From assembly GCA_016745215.1 (NCBI GenBank), contig CP050890.1, forward strand, positions 3,224,001-3,288,000: a stretch of DNA of 64,000 nt. Reading direction: 5' to 3'. The notes below the pieces were generated by a model that did no database searches, had not been told where the DNA came from, and saw only the letters and a list, made by a program, of their open reading frames with translations. Both the position numbers and the translations under genes were made by a program. Below are positions 21,722 through 30,151 of this stretch, in pieces; the first letter of the stretch is position 1; every line of letters begins with the position of its first letter. This DNA comes from Thiohalocapsa sp. PB-PSB1. Lineage in GTDB: Bacteria > Pseudomonadota > Gammaproteobacteria > Chromatiales > Chromatiaceae.

Positions 21722-22165
21722 GTGATGCGGCTGCTGTCTTGGCTTGTCCAGGTCATAAGGCGACAAGCCAGATGGTATGTTTGTCGACAGAAATTGCCGC
21801 CTAAGCCCGACGACGCGACCTTGCTGTTAGACGGCAAATTGCCGCAGGTATTGGCCATCGCTGCCGGCATGCTGTCTGCGCCGGAGAAAAGCACGGTGGT
21901 AATCGTGAAGATCGACAACGGCGTGCGCCCGAGCCGGGCTGAGCATCTCTGTTGGATCGCATTCAGCAGGCGGCGAGCAGCATTCGCTGCGGGTGCTGCT
22001 CATACGCACAATCCGACGCTGCTCGACGCCCTGCCTGAACGTGGGATACCCGACGTTGTCTTCTGTTGCAGATCGCCGAAGATAGGGGCAGGCCGCCTCG
22101 CGAGGCTGGCTGATCTGACGGGTATCCGGACCTCGGTCCAATGCAGCGAAACACGCAAACCCTGA
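21722..22165 (+). CDS. Unrecognised ORF, possibly decaying
   Basis: The frame (147 codons, GTG/ATG start) reads KLPPKPDDATLLLDGKLPQV, then STVVIVKIDNGV and PKIGAGRLARLADLTGIRTS. The segment about residues 25-75 looks like a folded alpha/beta protein, whereas the Arg/Ala-rich middle does not. I cannot name a family. It follows the VapC gene by 78 bp, and its composition fits neither a transposase nor the neighbours clearly. Treat it as a hypothetical or remnant. Confidence 0.3.
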   Translation: MMRLLSWLVQVIRRQARWYVCRQKLPPKPDDATLLLDGKLPQVLAIAAGMLSAPEKSTVVIVKIDNGVRPSRAEHLCWIAFSRRRAAFAAGAAHTHNPTLLDALPERGIPDVVFCCRSPKIGAGRLARLADLTGIRTSVQCSETRKP

Positions 22166-22208
22166 TTGGCATCTTAGAATGTGTTGAATTCGTTTCTCTT
22201 GAGTAGCC

Positions 22209-23285
22209 ATGAAAAATACAATAAAAACGCTGTTATTTATTTTGTTCGGGATGGGATTGGCAATACTGGTAACAGAGATCATTGCAAGGTCTATTTTCCC
22301 TGACTTCGCAGATGGCAGCGTTTACCTCGATAAAGCATATGCACGCGTTTTGAATTCGGAAGTCGTATTTGATTCTAATAACGATAATTTTAGCAAAAAA
22401 TTTGGATTCACACTTTCCCCTCATTCCGAGAGAACTGAAATCACGAAAGATTTCACGTACACCATGAACACGAACTCGCTGGGTTTCAGATCTAAGGAAA
22501 TACAAGGAAAACAAAGAGATGAATACCGTGTCATGCTCATAGGCGATTCTATGCTATGGGGGGTTGGAGTTGAAGAATCAAATATGGTTTCTTCTATTAT
22601 CGAAGAACAGGGGAAGTCTCTTCCTTCGAAAAATAAAGAACTCTCTGTCTATAATTATTCAGTCAGCGGTTATAATACCGTGCAGGAGCTGAGTGTAGCA
22701 GGAGCTTATCTGGATTTATTGCAACCAGATCATATAATCCTCGGTTTCTTCATTGCGAACGATATCATTCCGAATGCAATAGCATATATTAATAGCGAGG
22801 GTAACTACAGCACCTCGGCAGAAATGGAATTAAAAATAAAGCAGGAATTAAAAAGTAAGCTGGAAAAAATTTCTCATTCAATCATTCTCAGAATAGTGGC
22901 GCTGGATGTGTATATTCCAAGAGTTCGCTATCAAATCGCAGTCAGCGATGATGTGATTTCCAAATCGTATGCACTACTTACCGAGTTCAATAGGCTCTCC
23001 GAAAGTAACGAAGTAAGATTTTCAGTCGTTATTTTTTACCCGAGAGATAGCGTACAAGGGGGTATGGTGGGGAGATGGTCCAATAGCAAACAAGCTGGAA
23101 AAATGATTCATGAGTTTTGTCAAAAAAATTCGATTGAATCATTGGATCTTTTAAAATATATGAATACTGTCGAGCACAGGAATAGTTATTTTTTCGAAAA
23201 TGACGGCCACCCTAACGAGATGGGAAATCACGTGATCGCGAAGGCAATTTTCAATGACCTTGTCAAACCGCACGTGACTCGCTGA
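22209..23285 (+). CDS. Membrane-anchored SGNH/GDSL hydrolase
   Basis: The protein has 358 residues. An N-terminal membrane helix (LLFILFGMGLAILVTEIIA) anchors a periplasmic SGNH-fold domain. The GDS block reads VMLIGDSMLWGVGVEE with the nucleophile Ser. The C-terminal catalytic Asp/His lie in ENDGHPNEMGNHVIA. GFFIANDIIPNA resembles the block III Asn. Such proteins deacylate or acylate sugars and envelope glycans, but the substrate is unknown. The gene is distinctly AT-rich (many AAA/ATT/AAT codons) against the GC-rich neighbours, suggesting recent transfer. It is monocistronic. Confidence 0.82.
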   Translation: MKNTIKTLLFILFGMGLAILVTEIIARSIFPDFADGSVYLDKAYARVLNSEVVFDSNNDNFSKKFGFTLSPHSERTEITKDFTYTMNTNSLGFRSKEIQGKQRDEYRVMLIGDSMLWGVGVEESNMVSSIIEEQGKSLPSKNKELSVYNYSVSGYNTVQELSVAGAYLDLLQPDHIILGFFIANDIIPNAIAYINSEGNYSTSAEMELKIKQELKSKLEKISHSIILRIVALDVYIPRVRYQIAVSDDVISKSYALLTEFNRLSESNEVRFSVVIFYPRDSVQGGMVGRWSNSKQAGKMIHEFCQKNSIESLDLLKYMNTVEHRNSYFFENDGHPNEMGNHVIAKAIFNDLVKPHVTR

Positions 23286-23383
23286 TTTCTCGCTCACAGG
23301 CTGATCGAACGGCCATCTGTCGGTATGCACACCCACTCACCCGCTCGATTTCCTCGCCCAACCGCTATGCAAGTGCGCGAGCA

Positions 23384-23839
23384 TCAGTGGCGACGGCCGG
23401 ATCGATCCGTGTGGAAGCTCTTCTTGGCGCCAACTTGGTCATAGACCGAAAAGCGCGTAAACACGACTTCTCCTGAGCCATCCAAGGCGCCCAAGGCACA
23501 CAAACCCATATCCAGATCACGGAAATAGAAGGCCATCCCTAAACGATCGCCAAGCATGAAGGCACCGTGGGAGAGCTGATATTCTTTGAGCGAGACCGTG
23601 GCGATCATCTGCGGGGGGCCTGCGGACTGAATGTTCAAACGCTCCTTCAGGATCTGTAAGACGCCTCGGAATCGTTGCTTGATGCGCTTATCCTTCAACG
23701 GTTTGCCCGCGGCCGAAAAGGCCGAATCGCTAACCAGCTCGTCCAGGAAATAGTTCATGGCATCAGCAAACTCTTCTGCATTCAGCAGCAGAATCTTCAG
23801 CTGGTCGATCTTGGCTGATAGACGAGTCGGCTTGCTCAT
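23384..23839 (-). CDS. Conserved-looking hypothetical protein
   Basis: The protein has 151 residues from the ATG at 23839, preceded by a good AGGAG site. The longer frame to 23905 is less likely. The N-terminal half is helical (LSAKIDQLKILLLNAEEFAD, RFRGVLQILKERLNI). The second half is beta-rich (LSHGAFMLGDRLGMAFYFRD, GLCALGALDGSGEVVFTRF). There is no signal peptide or membrane helix. I do not recognise the family. It is flanked by repeats on one side and the SGNH hydrolase, convergently, on the other. Confidence 0.55.
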   Translation of the reverse strand: MSKPTRLSAKIDQLKILLLNAEEFADAMNYFLDELVSDSAFSAAGKPLKDKRIKQRFRGVLQILKERLNIQSAGPPQMIATVSLKEYQLSHGAFMLGDRLGMAFYFRDLDMGLCALGALDGSGEVVFTRFSVYDQVGAKKSFHTDRSGRRH

Positions 23840-23989
23840 TGCAGAGCTCCTGTTAAAAATGCGGCTTAAAGGCGCGGGAATGGACCCGTTGCGGGTACGA
23901 ACCACCTGTACATCTTGCGATCAGTATCCTCGCTTCGCTGGCGTGACCGAACAGAGCAGACGCGGCCGAAAACCTGGGTCTTGAACTCT

Positions 23990-24702
23990 TCCAAGTCATT
24001 TTCGGCCAAGTCATTTTAGTTTTTCGATGCTGATCCTGGTCCCGATTCAGTTCCCGATCAAGTAGCGCTGGGTGGATTGCACCCCTGTACAAGGTGGTTC
24101 TGTCAGGTAGGTGGTCGCATTCTTCGCCATCAAATGAAATATGGGCCAGTAATGTACTTGCGGCCGTTTTGCAAATATTACCACCATTTTGAGCACGCCC
24201 AAATTGCTCAAGAAGATAGCGACAGCAAAATGTTCTTGGGCCAAATGCAGGCTGCATGCTTCTTGGCATCGTCGTTGGCGGTCGGGTGGGGCAACGCTTT
24301 TCGACAAGCTGGCCGTGTGCCGTGAGCGCTTCAGCCTCGATTCGGCGCGACCTGAGTTTGTTTCACCGCAGAGACGCAGAGAACGCGGAGAAGAGTTTCA
24401 TGCAGAATGAAGCTTCCGCGTTTGCTGCGGCTCAATTCGGTTGCTGCGGAAAGCGCGAAAAGGCGCGGAAAGCAACTTTGTTGTTGAAGTCATTCCGCGT
24501 TTTTCGGCGTTGTCCGCGGTCAAGTTTGATTCGCCGCAGAGAACGCAGAGAAGAGGGATGCATTTGCCTGAGCCCCTCTGCGCACTCTGCGTCTCTGCGG
24601 TGAATCCTTCTATTCTTTGAAGGCGGCGCTGAGTAAACGTCGAGTTTCTCATGCCCTGATGTCATGTCTTTTCGATCCCGATCTTGATCAAATGGCGCTT
24701 GG
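23990..24702. repeat. Dispersed repeat cluster
   Basis: No intact gene. There are two copies of CCAAGTCATTTT in tandem (about 23992-24017), a GTAGCGCTGGGTGGATTGCA repeat (about 24062), and CACCGCAGAGACGCAGAG and its inverse (about 24363 and 24582-24602). On the minus strand a frame opens MTSGHEKLDVYSAPPSKN (about 24610-24665), again the four-helix-bundle N-terminus cut short. The right end is interrupted by the 620-bp element. Confidence 0.55.
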
Positions 24703-25322
24703 TAGCGGTTCATGAATAACCTATACAACGCTATCCAGACATCGGCGGAGTGCAATCGGGGTCGGGGCCACTATCGGAATCGGAATCGGAATCGGAATCG
24801 GAATCGAGAGAGAAAACGCCCTATGCCATTCGGTCATGAGAAGCTCGACGTAGAGCGTGCGGCCATCGAGTCTGTCGGCTGGGCCTAGCGCGACTGTGAG
24901 CATGTGAAAGGACAGCGTAACGCGAAGGATCAACTCCTGTGCGCATCGTAGGCGCGCATCGCAGGCCATCGCGCTGAACATTGCCGAGGGTAACGGCAAA
25001 GCGACGAGCGGGGATCGACGCCGGTCGTTTGAAAGCGCACGAGGCTCGGCGCTGGAGTGCGCTGCGATTCAGGAGGTGCTTGCTGGTGTGCGATGCGTTG
25101 TCCGCAGACGACAACAGCAAGCAAAAGGCACTGCTCGATCGTCTTGTGGTCATGCTCACGAAGCTCGGACAGCATGGCTAGGCGGTCAGCGAGGAGCTTG
25201 GCGGATGGGTTGGTCGGTTCGATACCGACGCCGATACCGATACCGACGCCGATAGCGGTAGCGAATGAGTCGGCAGGCGACACCCAAGCCAAAAACCTGT
25301 TTAGCTTGTTTTTGCACCATCA
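24703..25322 (+). mobile_element. 620-bp non-autonomous element, copy B
   Basis: Near-identical to 4955-5573. It is flanked by CTTGG on both sides (24698-24702 and 25323-25327). It splits a dispersed repeat: the left half ends GGCGCTTGG and the right half resumes GAGGGTTGCACCC, so the empty site can be reconstructed. The GGAATC-type hexamer array is longer here (about 24773-24806) than in copy A. Confidence 0.78.
24823..25181 (+). pseudogene. Four-helix bundle protein, broken (copy B)
   Basis: Reads MPFGHEKLDVERAAIESVGW then a stop, with ALNIAEGNGKATSGDRRRSF and LVCDALSADDNSKQKALLDR in other frames. It has the same lesion pattern as copy A in the middle, which implies that the element spread after the gene had already died. 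Confidence 0.75.
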
Positions 25323-25351
25323 CTTGGGAGGGTTGCACCCTGGGCGTTTCT

Positions 25352-25699
25352 TTACAGGCCGTGGGAGCGCGCGTAGTGGCGCAATGATTCCTCGATCGGT
25401 TCATAGGCGTAATCGGAAACCGCGTCGATGCCGATCGCCCGGAGTTTTCCAGTCGGTCCCTCACCGATCTTTGCGACGAATACGGCCGCGCAGTCTTTGA
25501 TGGTCTGTAGAATCTGGTCCATGGCCGATGCGCTGGATACGTTGCCTAGGCAATAGTGCTCGACCTCGCGCTTTTCCAGTAGTGCGCATGTGCCCGCATT
25601 CAGCTGATAGATCCAGAATTGTTTAGCGTGGCCGAAGTGTTCGCTGATCGCAATGCCTTCTTTGCTGGCCACGGCGAGTCTGATTGGTTTCTCGTTCAT
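25352..25699 (-). CDS. NifX/NifB-C-terminal-type (dinitrogenase FeMo cofactor) domain protein
   Basis: This 115-residue single domain belongs to the NifX/NifY/NifB C-terminal family. LAVASKEGIAISEHFGHAKQ is the family hallmark (HFGHA), and CAAVFVAKIGEGPTGKLRAI and the tail SLRHYARSHGL follow. Family members bind Fe-S or molybdenum-cofactor precursors. No other nif gene is in the window, so a nitrogenase role is not supported by context. It is the last gene of the minus-strand isonitrile region, 49 bp after the small membrane protein, and might act in metal or cluster handling there. Confidence 0.8.
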   Translation of the reverse strand: MNEKPIRLAVASKEGIAISEHFGHAKQFWIYQLNAGTCALLEKREVEHYCLGNVSSASAMDQILQTIKDCAAVFVAKIGEGPTGKLRAIGIDAVSDYAYEPIEESLRHYARSHGL

Positions 25700-25748
25700 C
25701 TATGATTCTCATGCTAGGAGGGATCGGCGAGGTGGGATTGTTTTAGAT

Positions 25749-26108
25749 TTAAAATGGCTTGGTATTGGCTAGCCAAGCGGCAAAGCCTCCAATGGCAATG
25801 AGGCCTAGCCAAAGAGGTAAACCCCATTGTCTCTTTTTATAAATTAGGGTGATAATTGCACCTAGAATGAGCCATATGAGTGACTTTAACCATAGCCAGC
25901 CGTGAAAATCAAGTCCGAGCCGAGCGATTAATCCGAATCCCCCCACAAGGGCAAGCAGGAGCCCGAACCCATGCAAAAGACCAACCAACTTTTTATGGGG
26001 GAATCGGTTTTCTCCGCTGTTCATTGTTTGCAAGATGGCAGCTCCTAGGGCGGTCATCGTCATCATGATCCCAGTGAGATGCATGACCTTGTAAAAAACA
26101 TAAGACAT
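25749..26108 (-). CDS. Small four-helix inner-membrane protein
   Basis: The protein has 119 residues from the ATG at 26108, preceded by GGGGAG at good spacing. It has four predicted membrane helices: YKVMHLTGIMMTMTALGAAI, LLHGFGLLLALVGGFGLIAR, WLWLKSLIWLILGAIITLI and LPLWLGLIAIGGFAAWL. Conserved-looking His residues in helix 1 (MHLTG) and before helix 2 (LLHGF) recall small cytochrome-b-like or SirB/CopD-like proteins, but I cannot assign a family. It starts 25 bp after the methyltransferase and is probably co-transcribed. Confidence 0.65.
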   Translation of the reverse strand: MSYVFYKVMHLTGIMMTMTALGAAILQTMNSGENRFPHKKLVGLLHGFGLLLALVGGFGLIARLGLDFHGWLWLKSLIWLILGAIITLIYKKRQWGLPLWLGLIAIGGFAAWLANTKPF

Positions 26109-26132
26109 AAGCTGGCTCCCCTTGACCTTCAA

Positions 26133-27059
26133 TTAAAAAGCGATCACTGTTTGATCGCCCCGAACCAAAGAGGTCCGTGCCAGCAGCCACTCACCGAAAA
26201 CTTCCTTCGGTATCGGGTTGTCAGCCTTACTCCATGGCACTCCTGTATTGCGAAACGCTTGATCTTGGCCGATCGGCAAGCCGAGCAGTATCTGCAGCAC
26301 TGGGAGTCCCTTTGGTCTGAGGTGAATCCAAGTTCGCCTGCTCTCCTTTGGTATTGCGAGTCGCAGTTCTTCTTCCGTCCATGCGGCGAACATGGAATGG
26401 CGAAAATCGTCAAAGAAAACCCCGATGCCCTGTTTATGGAAATCCCGACCGATCGTCTCGACAAAACGATTGGTGAGCCCTTCTTCCTTAAGTCGCACTA
26501 AATCCATTAAAAATACCAGTCCATCGTCCATGGTAATCCGTTCCATTGTGCGAAGAACATCCTCGACCTGTTGCAAGCGATCGAGATGGTGCGCAGTCCC
26601 AGTGAACGTTGCCAGCATCCACTTGTTGTCTGGAAGCTCGTCAAGTTCGAGGACGTTTGCCTGCAATAATTCGATGTGCTGTTCGGCACCTAACCTGCGT
26701 CCATTTTCTTTTGCCTGATCCAGCATGGTCTGGGACAAATCGATGCCGGTCATTTTTTTCGGTTTCAGATAGGTCAATGCAGCGAGACTGAAATTTCCTG
26801 TTCCGCAGGCCAGGTCGATGGCTTCTCCGTGGACTCGTCCGACACATTTGTAGATGATCTCCAGCGCGCAGGCGTAGCTGATGAAAAGGCTGGTGGAAGC
26901 GGCCTTATCGTATTGCAGGACGCTTTCGTCTTCCTGCATCACCGCGGCGGGTTCAGGTGTGCGACCTAAGGTCTGCTGTTTGCGCTTTTGCTCCACGATC
27001 AGGGGCAACCAACGAATAAAGTTAGAAAGGAAATGGACGTACCTGAGCATTGTTTTCAT
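26133..27059 (-). CDS. SAM-dependent methyltransferase, class I
   Basis: The protein has 308 residues. The Rossmann methyltransferase core has motif I AIDLACGTGNFSLAAL, the acidic loop TGIDLSQTMLDQAKEN and motif II/III LATFTGTAHHLDRL. A positively charged N-terminal helix (MLRYVHFLSNFIRWLPLIVE) and a C-terminal helical extension (about 200-308) surround it. The acceptor is unknown. Placed in the same direction between the TSUP transporter and the membrane protein, it is a candidate tailoring or resistance enzyme for the isonitrile product. Confidence 0.8.
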   Translation of the reverse strand: MKTMLRYVHFLSNFIRWLPLIVEQKRKQQTLGRTPEPAAVMQEDESVLQYDKAASTSLFISYACALEIIYKCVGRVHGEAIDLACGTGNFSLAALTYLKPKKMTGIDLSQTMLDQAKENGRRLGAEQHIELLQANVLELDELPDNKWMLATFTGTAHHLDRLQQVEDVLRTMERITMDDGLVFLMDLVRLKEEGLTNRFVETIGRDFHKQGIGVFFDDFRHSMFAAWTEEELRLAIPKESRRTWIHLRPKGLPVLQILLGLPIGQDQAFRNTGVPWSKADNPIPKEVFGEWLLARTSLVRGDQTVIAF

Positions 27060-27163
27060 ATCCCACCTCGGATGATTCGATTTGTTATGGACGGAAAGAA
27101 AATGATGTCGATAAAACCATATCGAACTCGGTCAGAAAATCTGTGCTTGCCAGTCCTTGGCGA

Positions 27164-28225
27164 TCAGCTGGCGGATGCCTGATGCAGTACGACCACTCCA
27201 TCAATGAAGATCACTGCTGCAACAAGCGCTTTTAACGAAAACCCGGCCGGCTGCTTGGCGCCAATTCGTGGTCTGGCCAGCCGCTTTCCGACAAACACTC
27301 CAACCTGGCTGCCAATGACGGCGCCCGGGGCGGTAAACGCCAGGTAGTGCCAGGTAATTCCACCCAGGCCAATATGGAATAGAAAGCCTAAGACTGAGCA
27401 AAACGCGAGGGTCGCAACGCCCGTGGCAATTGCTTGCGCAATACCGTGATGGCAGCGGAAGAGGAGCCACAGCGCAACTACCTCGCCTACACCGATCGAT
27501 ACCCAGGCAGTGATCAGACCACCGAGGGCGCAGACAACGAGATAGCCAATCGAGGTGCTCGCCTCGACTTGCTCCCTGTTGCGGTTCGGCTTGCGGCTCA
27601 CGCACAGCTCAGCGAGCAACGCGATTCCCACGGCCAGGGAGATCCAGCCAAAGTAGAGGTCAACGACCTCTGTCAATGGCCTCCAGTAGAAAGTACCCAC
27701 GAACATGCCAAAGCCACTGGCAAAACACGCCTGCTTCAGCTGCCGCCAGCTGATCTGTTTTCCCGACCATGCCAATGCCCCGGACGTCATGCCAAAGGCT
27801 TGAGTTGCCAACGCCAGCTTGAGTGCGGCAAGCGAGCCGATTCCGTAGTAGAGGGAGAAAATCGGCATGAAGATGAACCCGCCCCCAACTGCCGTGGCGT
27901 TGGCGACCAAGGCGCCGACAAAGGCGAGAATCAACACTGGCCAGTATTCGCCGATCATCGCTGCAGGACTGTTGAACATAAAGAGCATGCACATTCCCCA
28001 CAGTGCAGCTCCCAGCAACACCCAAGACGCCGTGCGCCAAACGCCGCCTTCCTTCCTCTTTGCCCAGAGCATGGCATACCTGTTCATGAGGTTGACGCTG
28101 CCAACTCGCCATTGGCTCTGGTTTGCGCCGAGCCGGTTATCCTGATCCATCTGGCCCTGCCGTGTACTCGGCGCATCCAGGCTGACGTCACGCCTTGGCT
28201 TCATTGCCGCTGATTGATCATTCAT
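27164..28225 (-). CDS. TSUP (TauE/SafE)-family membrane transporter
   Basis: The protein has 353 residues from the ATG at 28225, which has a GGAG site; an upstream in-frame start at 28291 is less likely. The N-terminal ~55 residues are hydrophilic. Then come about eight membrane helices including VLILAFVGALVANATAVGGG and GYLVVCALGGLITAWVSIGV, the GGG and GVGEVVA motifs typical of TauE/SafE anion exporters. Family substrates include sulfite, sulfoacetate and other small organic anions. Following the PvcB-like gene by 95 bp, it is a candidate exporter for the pathway product or a by-product. Confidence 0.82.
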   Translation of the reverse strand: MNDQSAAMKPRRDVSLDAPSTRQGQMDQDNRLGANQSQWRVGSVNLMNRYAMLWAKRKEGGVWRTASWVLLGAALWGMCMLFMFNSPAAMIGEYWPVLILAFVGALVANATAVGGGFIFMPIFSLYYGIGSLAALKLALATQAFGMTSGALAWSGKQISWRQLKQACFASGFGMFVGTFYWRPLTEVVDLYFGWISLAVGIALLAELCVSRKPNRNREQVEASTSIGYLVVCALGGLITAWVSIGVGEVVALWLLFRCHHGIAQAIATGVATLAFCSVLGFLFHIGLGGITWHYLAFTAPGAVIGSQVGVFVGKRLARPRIGAKQPAGFSLKALVAAVIFIDGVVVLHQASAS

Positions 28226-28320
28226 TTGCGTTCTTACTCCATTGCGATGGTTGCTGCGCGCGTAACCTATTGAGAAGCTCAGCATATCCAAGCCACCCCG
28301 TAGCGTTGATCAGGCATGCC

Positions 28321-29112
28321 CTAGAGAATATGCACGCGCTGTAGATGGCGTGTAACCTGGGTTTTCGAGAACCGCGTGCGACCGTGGAGTAGGGACAGGT
28401 TGTCGACAATCATGAAGTCGCCTTGCTGCCATTGATGCTTGTACATGACATCGTCGTGGTACATGCGCGATACCAGGTCGCGAAGAAATGGCTCCTGGTG
28501 CTCTGCGTCCAATCCGAGCACGCTGGTTTGAACCGGATTCACCCCTAGGTTGTCCTCGTTGTAGGGTTCGATGAAGCGCAACACGGTTTCTCCCGTGGTT
28601 GGGTGCTCAGTCACCAGGTTCTGTCGAATCGCACCTCCGTAGTGCGCCTTCTTCTCGGTCTGATAGTCTATGACGCAGTCCCGCCAGGCGTTCTGCTTGT
28701 CAGGTTCCAAGCTATTCCACAAACGAGCGGTATCGACAAAGATGGTTTCCCCACCCTGGCATTCATGCTCGTTCTCCTGCTGACACTGAAACAGATTGAA
28801 CCTCGGTGTTGCCTCGGCGAATGCCCCGTCCCAATGCAATTCCACCCGACCGTTGGAAAATAGATGATTGGCTGGATCGCATTGCAGTCTGAGATCAAGC
28901 ACATGACCGAAGTCCCATTTGAGTAAGTTCCCCATTCGCCCGGCGAAGCTTTCCAAGGCATCTTTTGATAAGGATTGAAACCCTCTAAAGATGGTTAGTT
29001 TGTGCACCAGAGCGAGATCCTCGATCTGCAGCGGTGTCAAATCGAATATCGACTGGTTGGGGTAATCGGATTCAAGGACGACTCCGAACGGCTTCAGGAA
29101 TGAGAAATTCAT
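28321..29112 (-). CDS. PvcB-type Fe(II)/2-oxoglutarate oxygenase (TauD/TfdA fold)
   Basis: The protein has 263 residues. Iron ligands are H93 and D95 in ELHWDGAF and the distal H243 in LLHGRTRF; R255 in TRHLQRV would bind the 2-oxoglutarate carboxylate. In paerucumarin, rhabduscin and related pathways such oxygenases act right after PvcA/IsnA. They desaturate or decarboxylate the isonitrile amino acid to a vinyl isonitrile. The start codon overlaps the stop of the isonitrile synthase gene by 4 bp, which strongly supports a joint pathway. Family fold and ligands are seen directly; the exact reaction is inferred from context. Confidence 0.88.
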   Translation of the reverse strand: MNFSFLKPFGVVLESDYPNQSIFDLTPLQIEDLALVHKLTIFRGFQSLSKDALESFAGRMGNLLKWDFGHVLDLRLQCDPANHLFSNGRVELHWDGAFAEATPRFNLFQCQQENEHECQGGETIFVDTARLWNSLEPDKQNAWRDCVIDYQTEKKAHYGGAIRQNLVTEHPTTGETVLRFIEPYNEDNLGVNPVQTSVLGLDAEHQEPFLRDLVSRMYHDDVMYKHQWQQGDFMIVDNLSLLHGRTRFSKTQVTRHLQRVHIL

Positions 29113-30116
29113 GACGCCTCCTGCAGTTGTTGTGGCAACTCGTAATGGCTGGGCCGGCTGTTATTGAACATCAGCGCAAAGCCCGCGCTCTCTGCCTGCG
29201 CGCGCGGCAGAAGCTTGACACGGCCGTTCTCCTTCACCGCTACCGAATGCCAAGGTGTGCACCACACATCGTCCGTCTCCACCAGGAAGATGCCGATCTT
29301 AGTCGAAACCCTGGGTTGGGGATGAATGGAAAGACGAATGGTGAAGTCATAGCGCGCTTCGAGTAGGCGAGTCCATGCGTTGCTGCGCTGAATCATCCGG
29401 TATGCCACCTGGCGAGCGAGCTTTTGAACGTTGGTGCGGCTTTGTTGGCAGAAGGGCTCGATTCCCAAATAATCCTCGAAGATGAATCGGGTGATGCCCC
29501 TGTACATTGTCTCTGCATTTGGGTCTTCCTTGCAGCGCTGGCGAAGGCTTGTTATGGTTTCACCGAATTCAATCAGCAATTCCTCCCGCAACATATCGAA
29601 ATTACGCATGTGCGGGTAGACATCATCCAAATCGAAGAAATCGATCGTCTCCGGATAATGCTCGCGGGCATGCTTTTTCAGCTCCCTGCGGTAAGCCGTC
29701 ACATCCTCATCAGAGATCCAGGCCACGTCGGCGAACACCCTGCCGTCAGAACAAATGGTAATGCGTGCGCCTGGCTCATAAAATTCCTTGATCCTATTGC
29801 ACAGGTTGTTCAGATTCTTCAGTGCGATATGCTCGCCGAAATCTGGAAGTGCACTCAGCGTCTTTTTTCGATTAGGCGATTTTGCCGGGAATCCGGGAAG
29901 TATCATCACGATCGGCTTTTTGTCCGAGATGCAGTCCAGCAATTTATCGATATGCGGCGCCGCCTCTTGCTCGAATGTTGCACTTGCATCGAGCGCATTC
30001 GGCAACAGACGGCGTTGCGCGAAGAGAATGCGCAGAATTTTCTCGGCGGTTCTTCGTTCCTGCGGTGAATGTTCGAAAGACCGGTTTGGAATCAACGTCG
30101 TTACGTTACGCATCAT
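29109..30116 (-). CDS. PvcA/IsnA-type isonitrile synthase
   Basis: This 335-residue protein belongs to the DIT1/PvcA family, which converts the amine of Tyr, Trp or another amino acid to an isonitrile using ribulose-5-phosphate. Diagnostic stretches are IVMILPGFPAKSPNRKKTL, EFYEPGARITICSDGRVFAD, EDVTAYRRELKKHAREHYPE, and near the C-terminus DDVWCTPWHSVAV. Length is typical. Two ATGs lie side by side; the second (30113) has the better distance to AAGGAG. It starts 35 bp after the flavoprotein gene and overlaps the oxygenase gene, so the three form one operon. The amino-acid substrate cannot be read from the sequence. Confidence 0.9.
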   Translation of the reverse strand: MMRNVTTLIPNRSFEHSPQERRTAEKILRILFAQRRLLPNALDASATFEQEAAPHIDKLLDCISDKKPIVMILPGFPAKSPNRKKTLSALPDFGEHIALKNLNNLCNRIKEFYEPGARITICSDGRVFADVAWISDEDVTAYRRELKKHAREHYPETIDFFDLDDVYPHMRNFDMLREELLIEFGETITSLRQRCKEDPNAETMYRGITRFIFEDYLGIEPFCQQSRTNVQKLARQVAYRMIQRSNAWTRLLEARYDFTIRLSIHPQPRVSTKIGIFLVETDDVWCTPWHSVAVKENGRVKLLPRAQAESAGFALMFNNSRPSHYELPQQLQEAS

Positions 30117-30151
30117 GCTCTCCTTCCAGGTTAAGATTTCGAATCGAAGTA

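Noticed and set aside
25352..25699. Nitrogen-fixation cluster
   Set aside because: A single NifX-like domain with no nifHDK, nifB or nifEN nearby is not evidence of nitrogenase genes.
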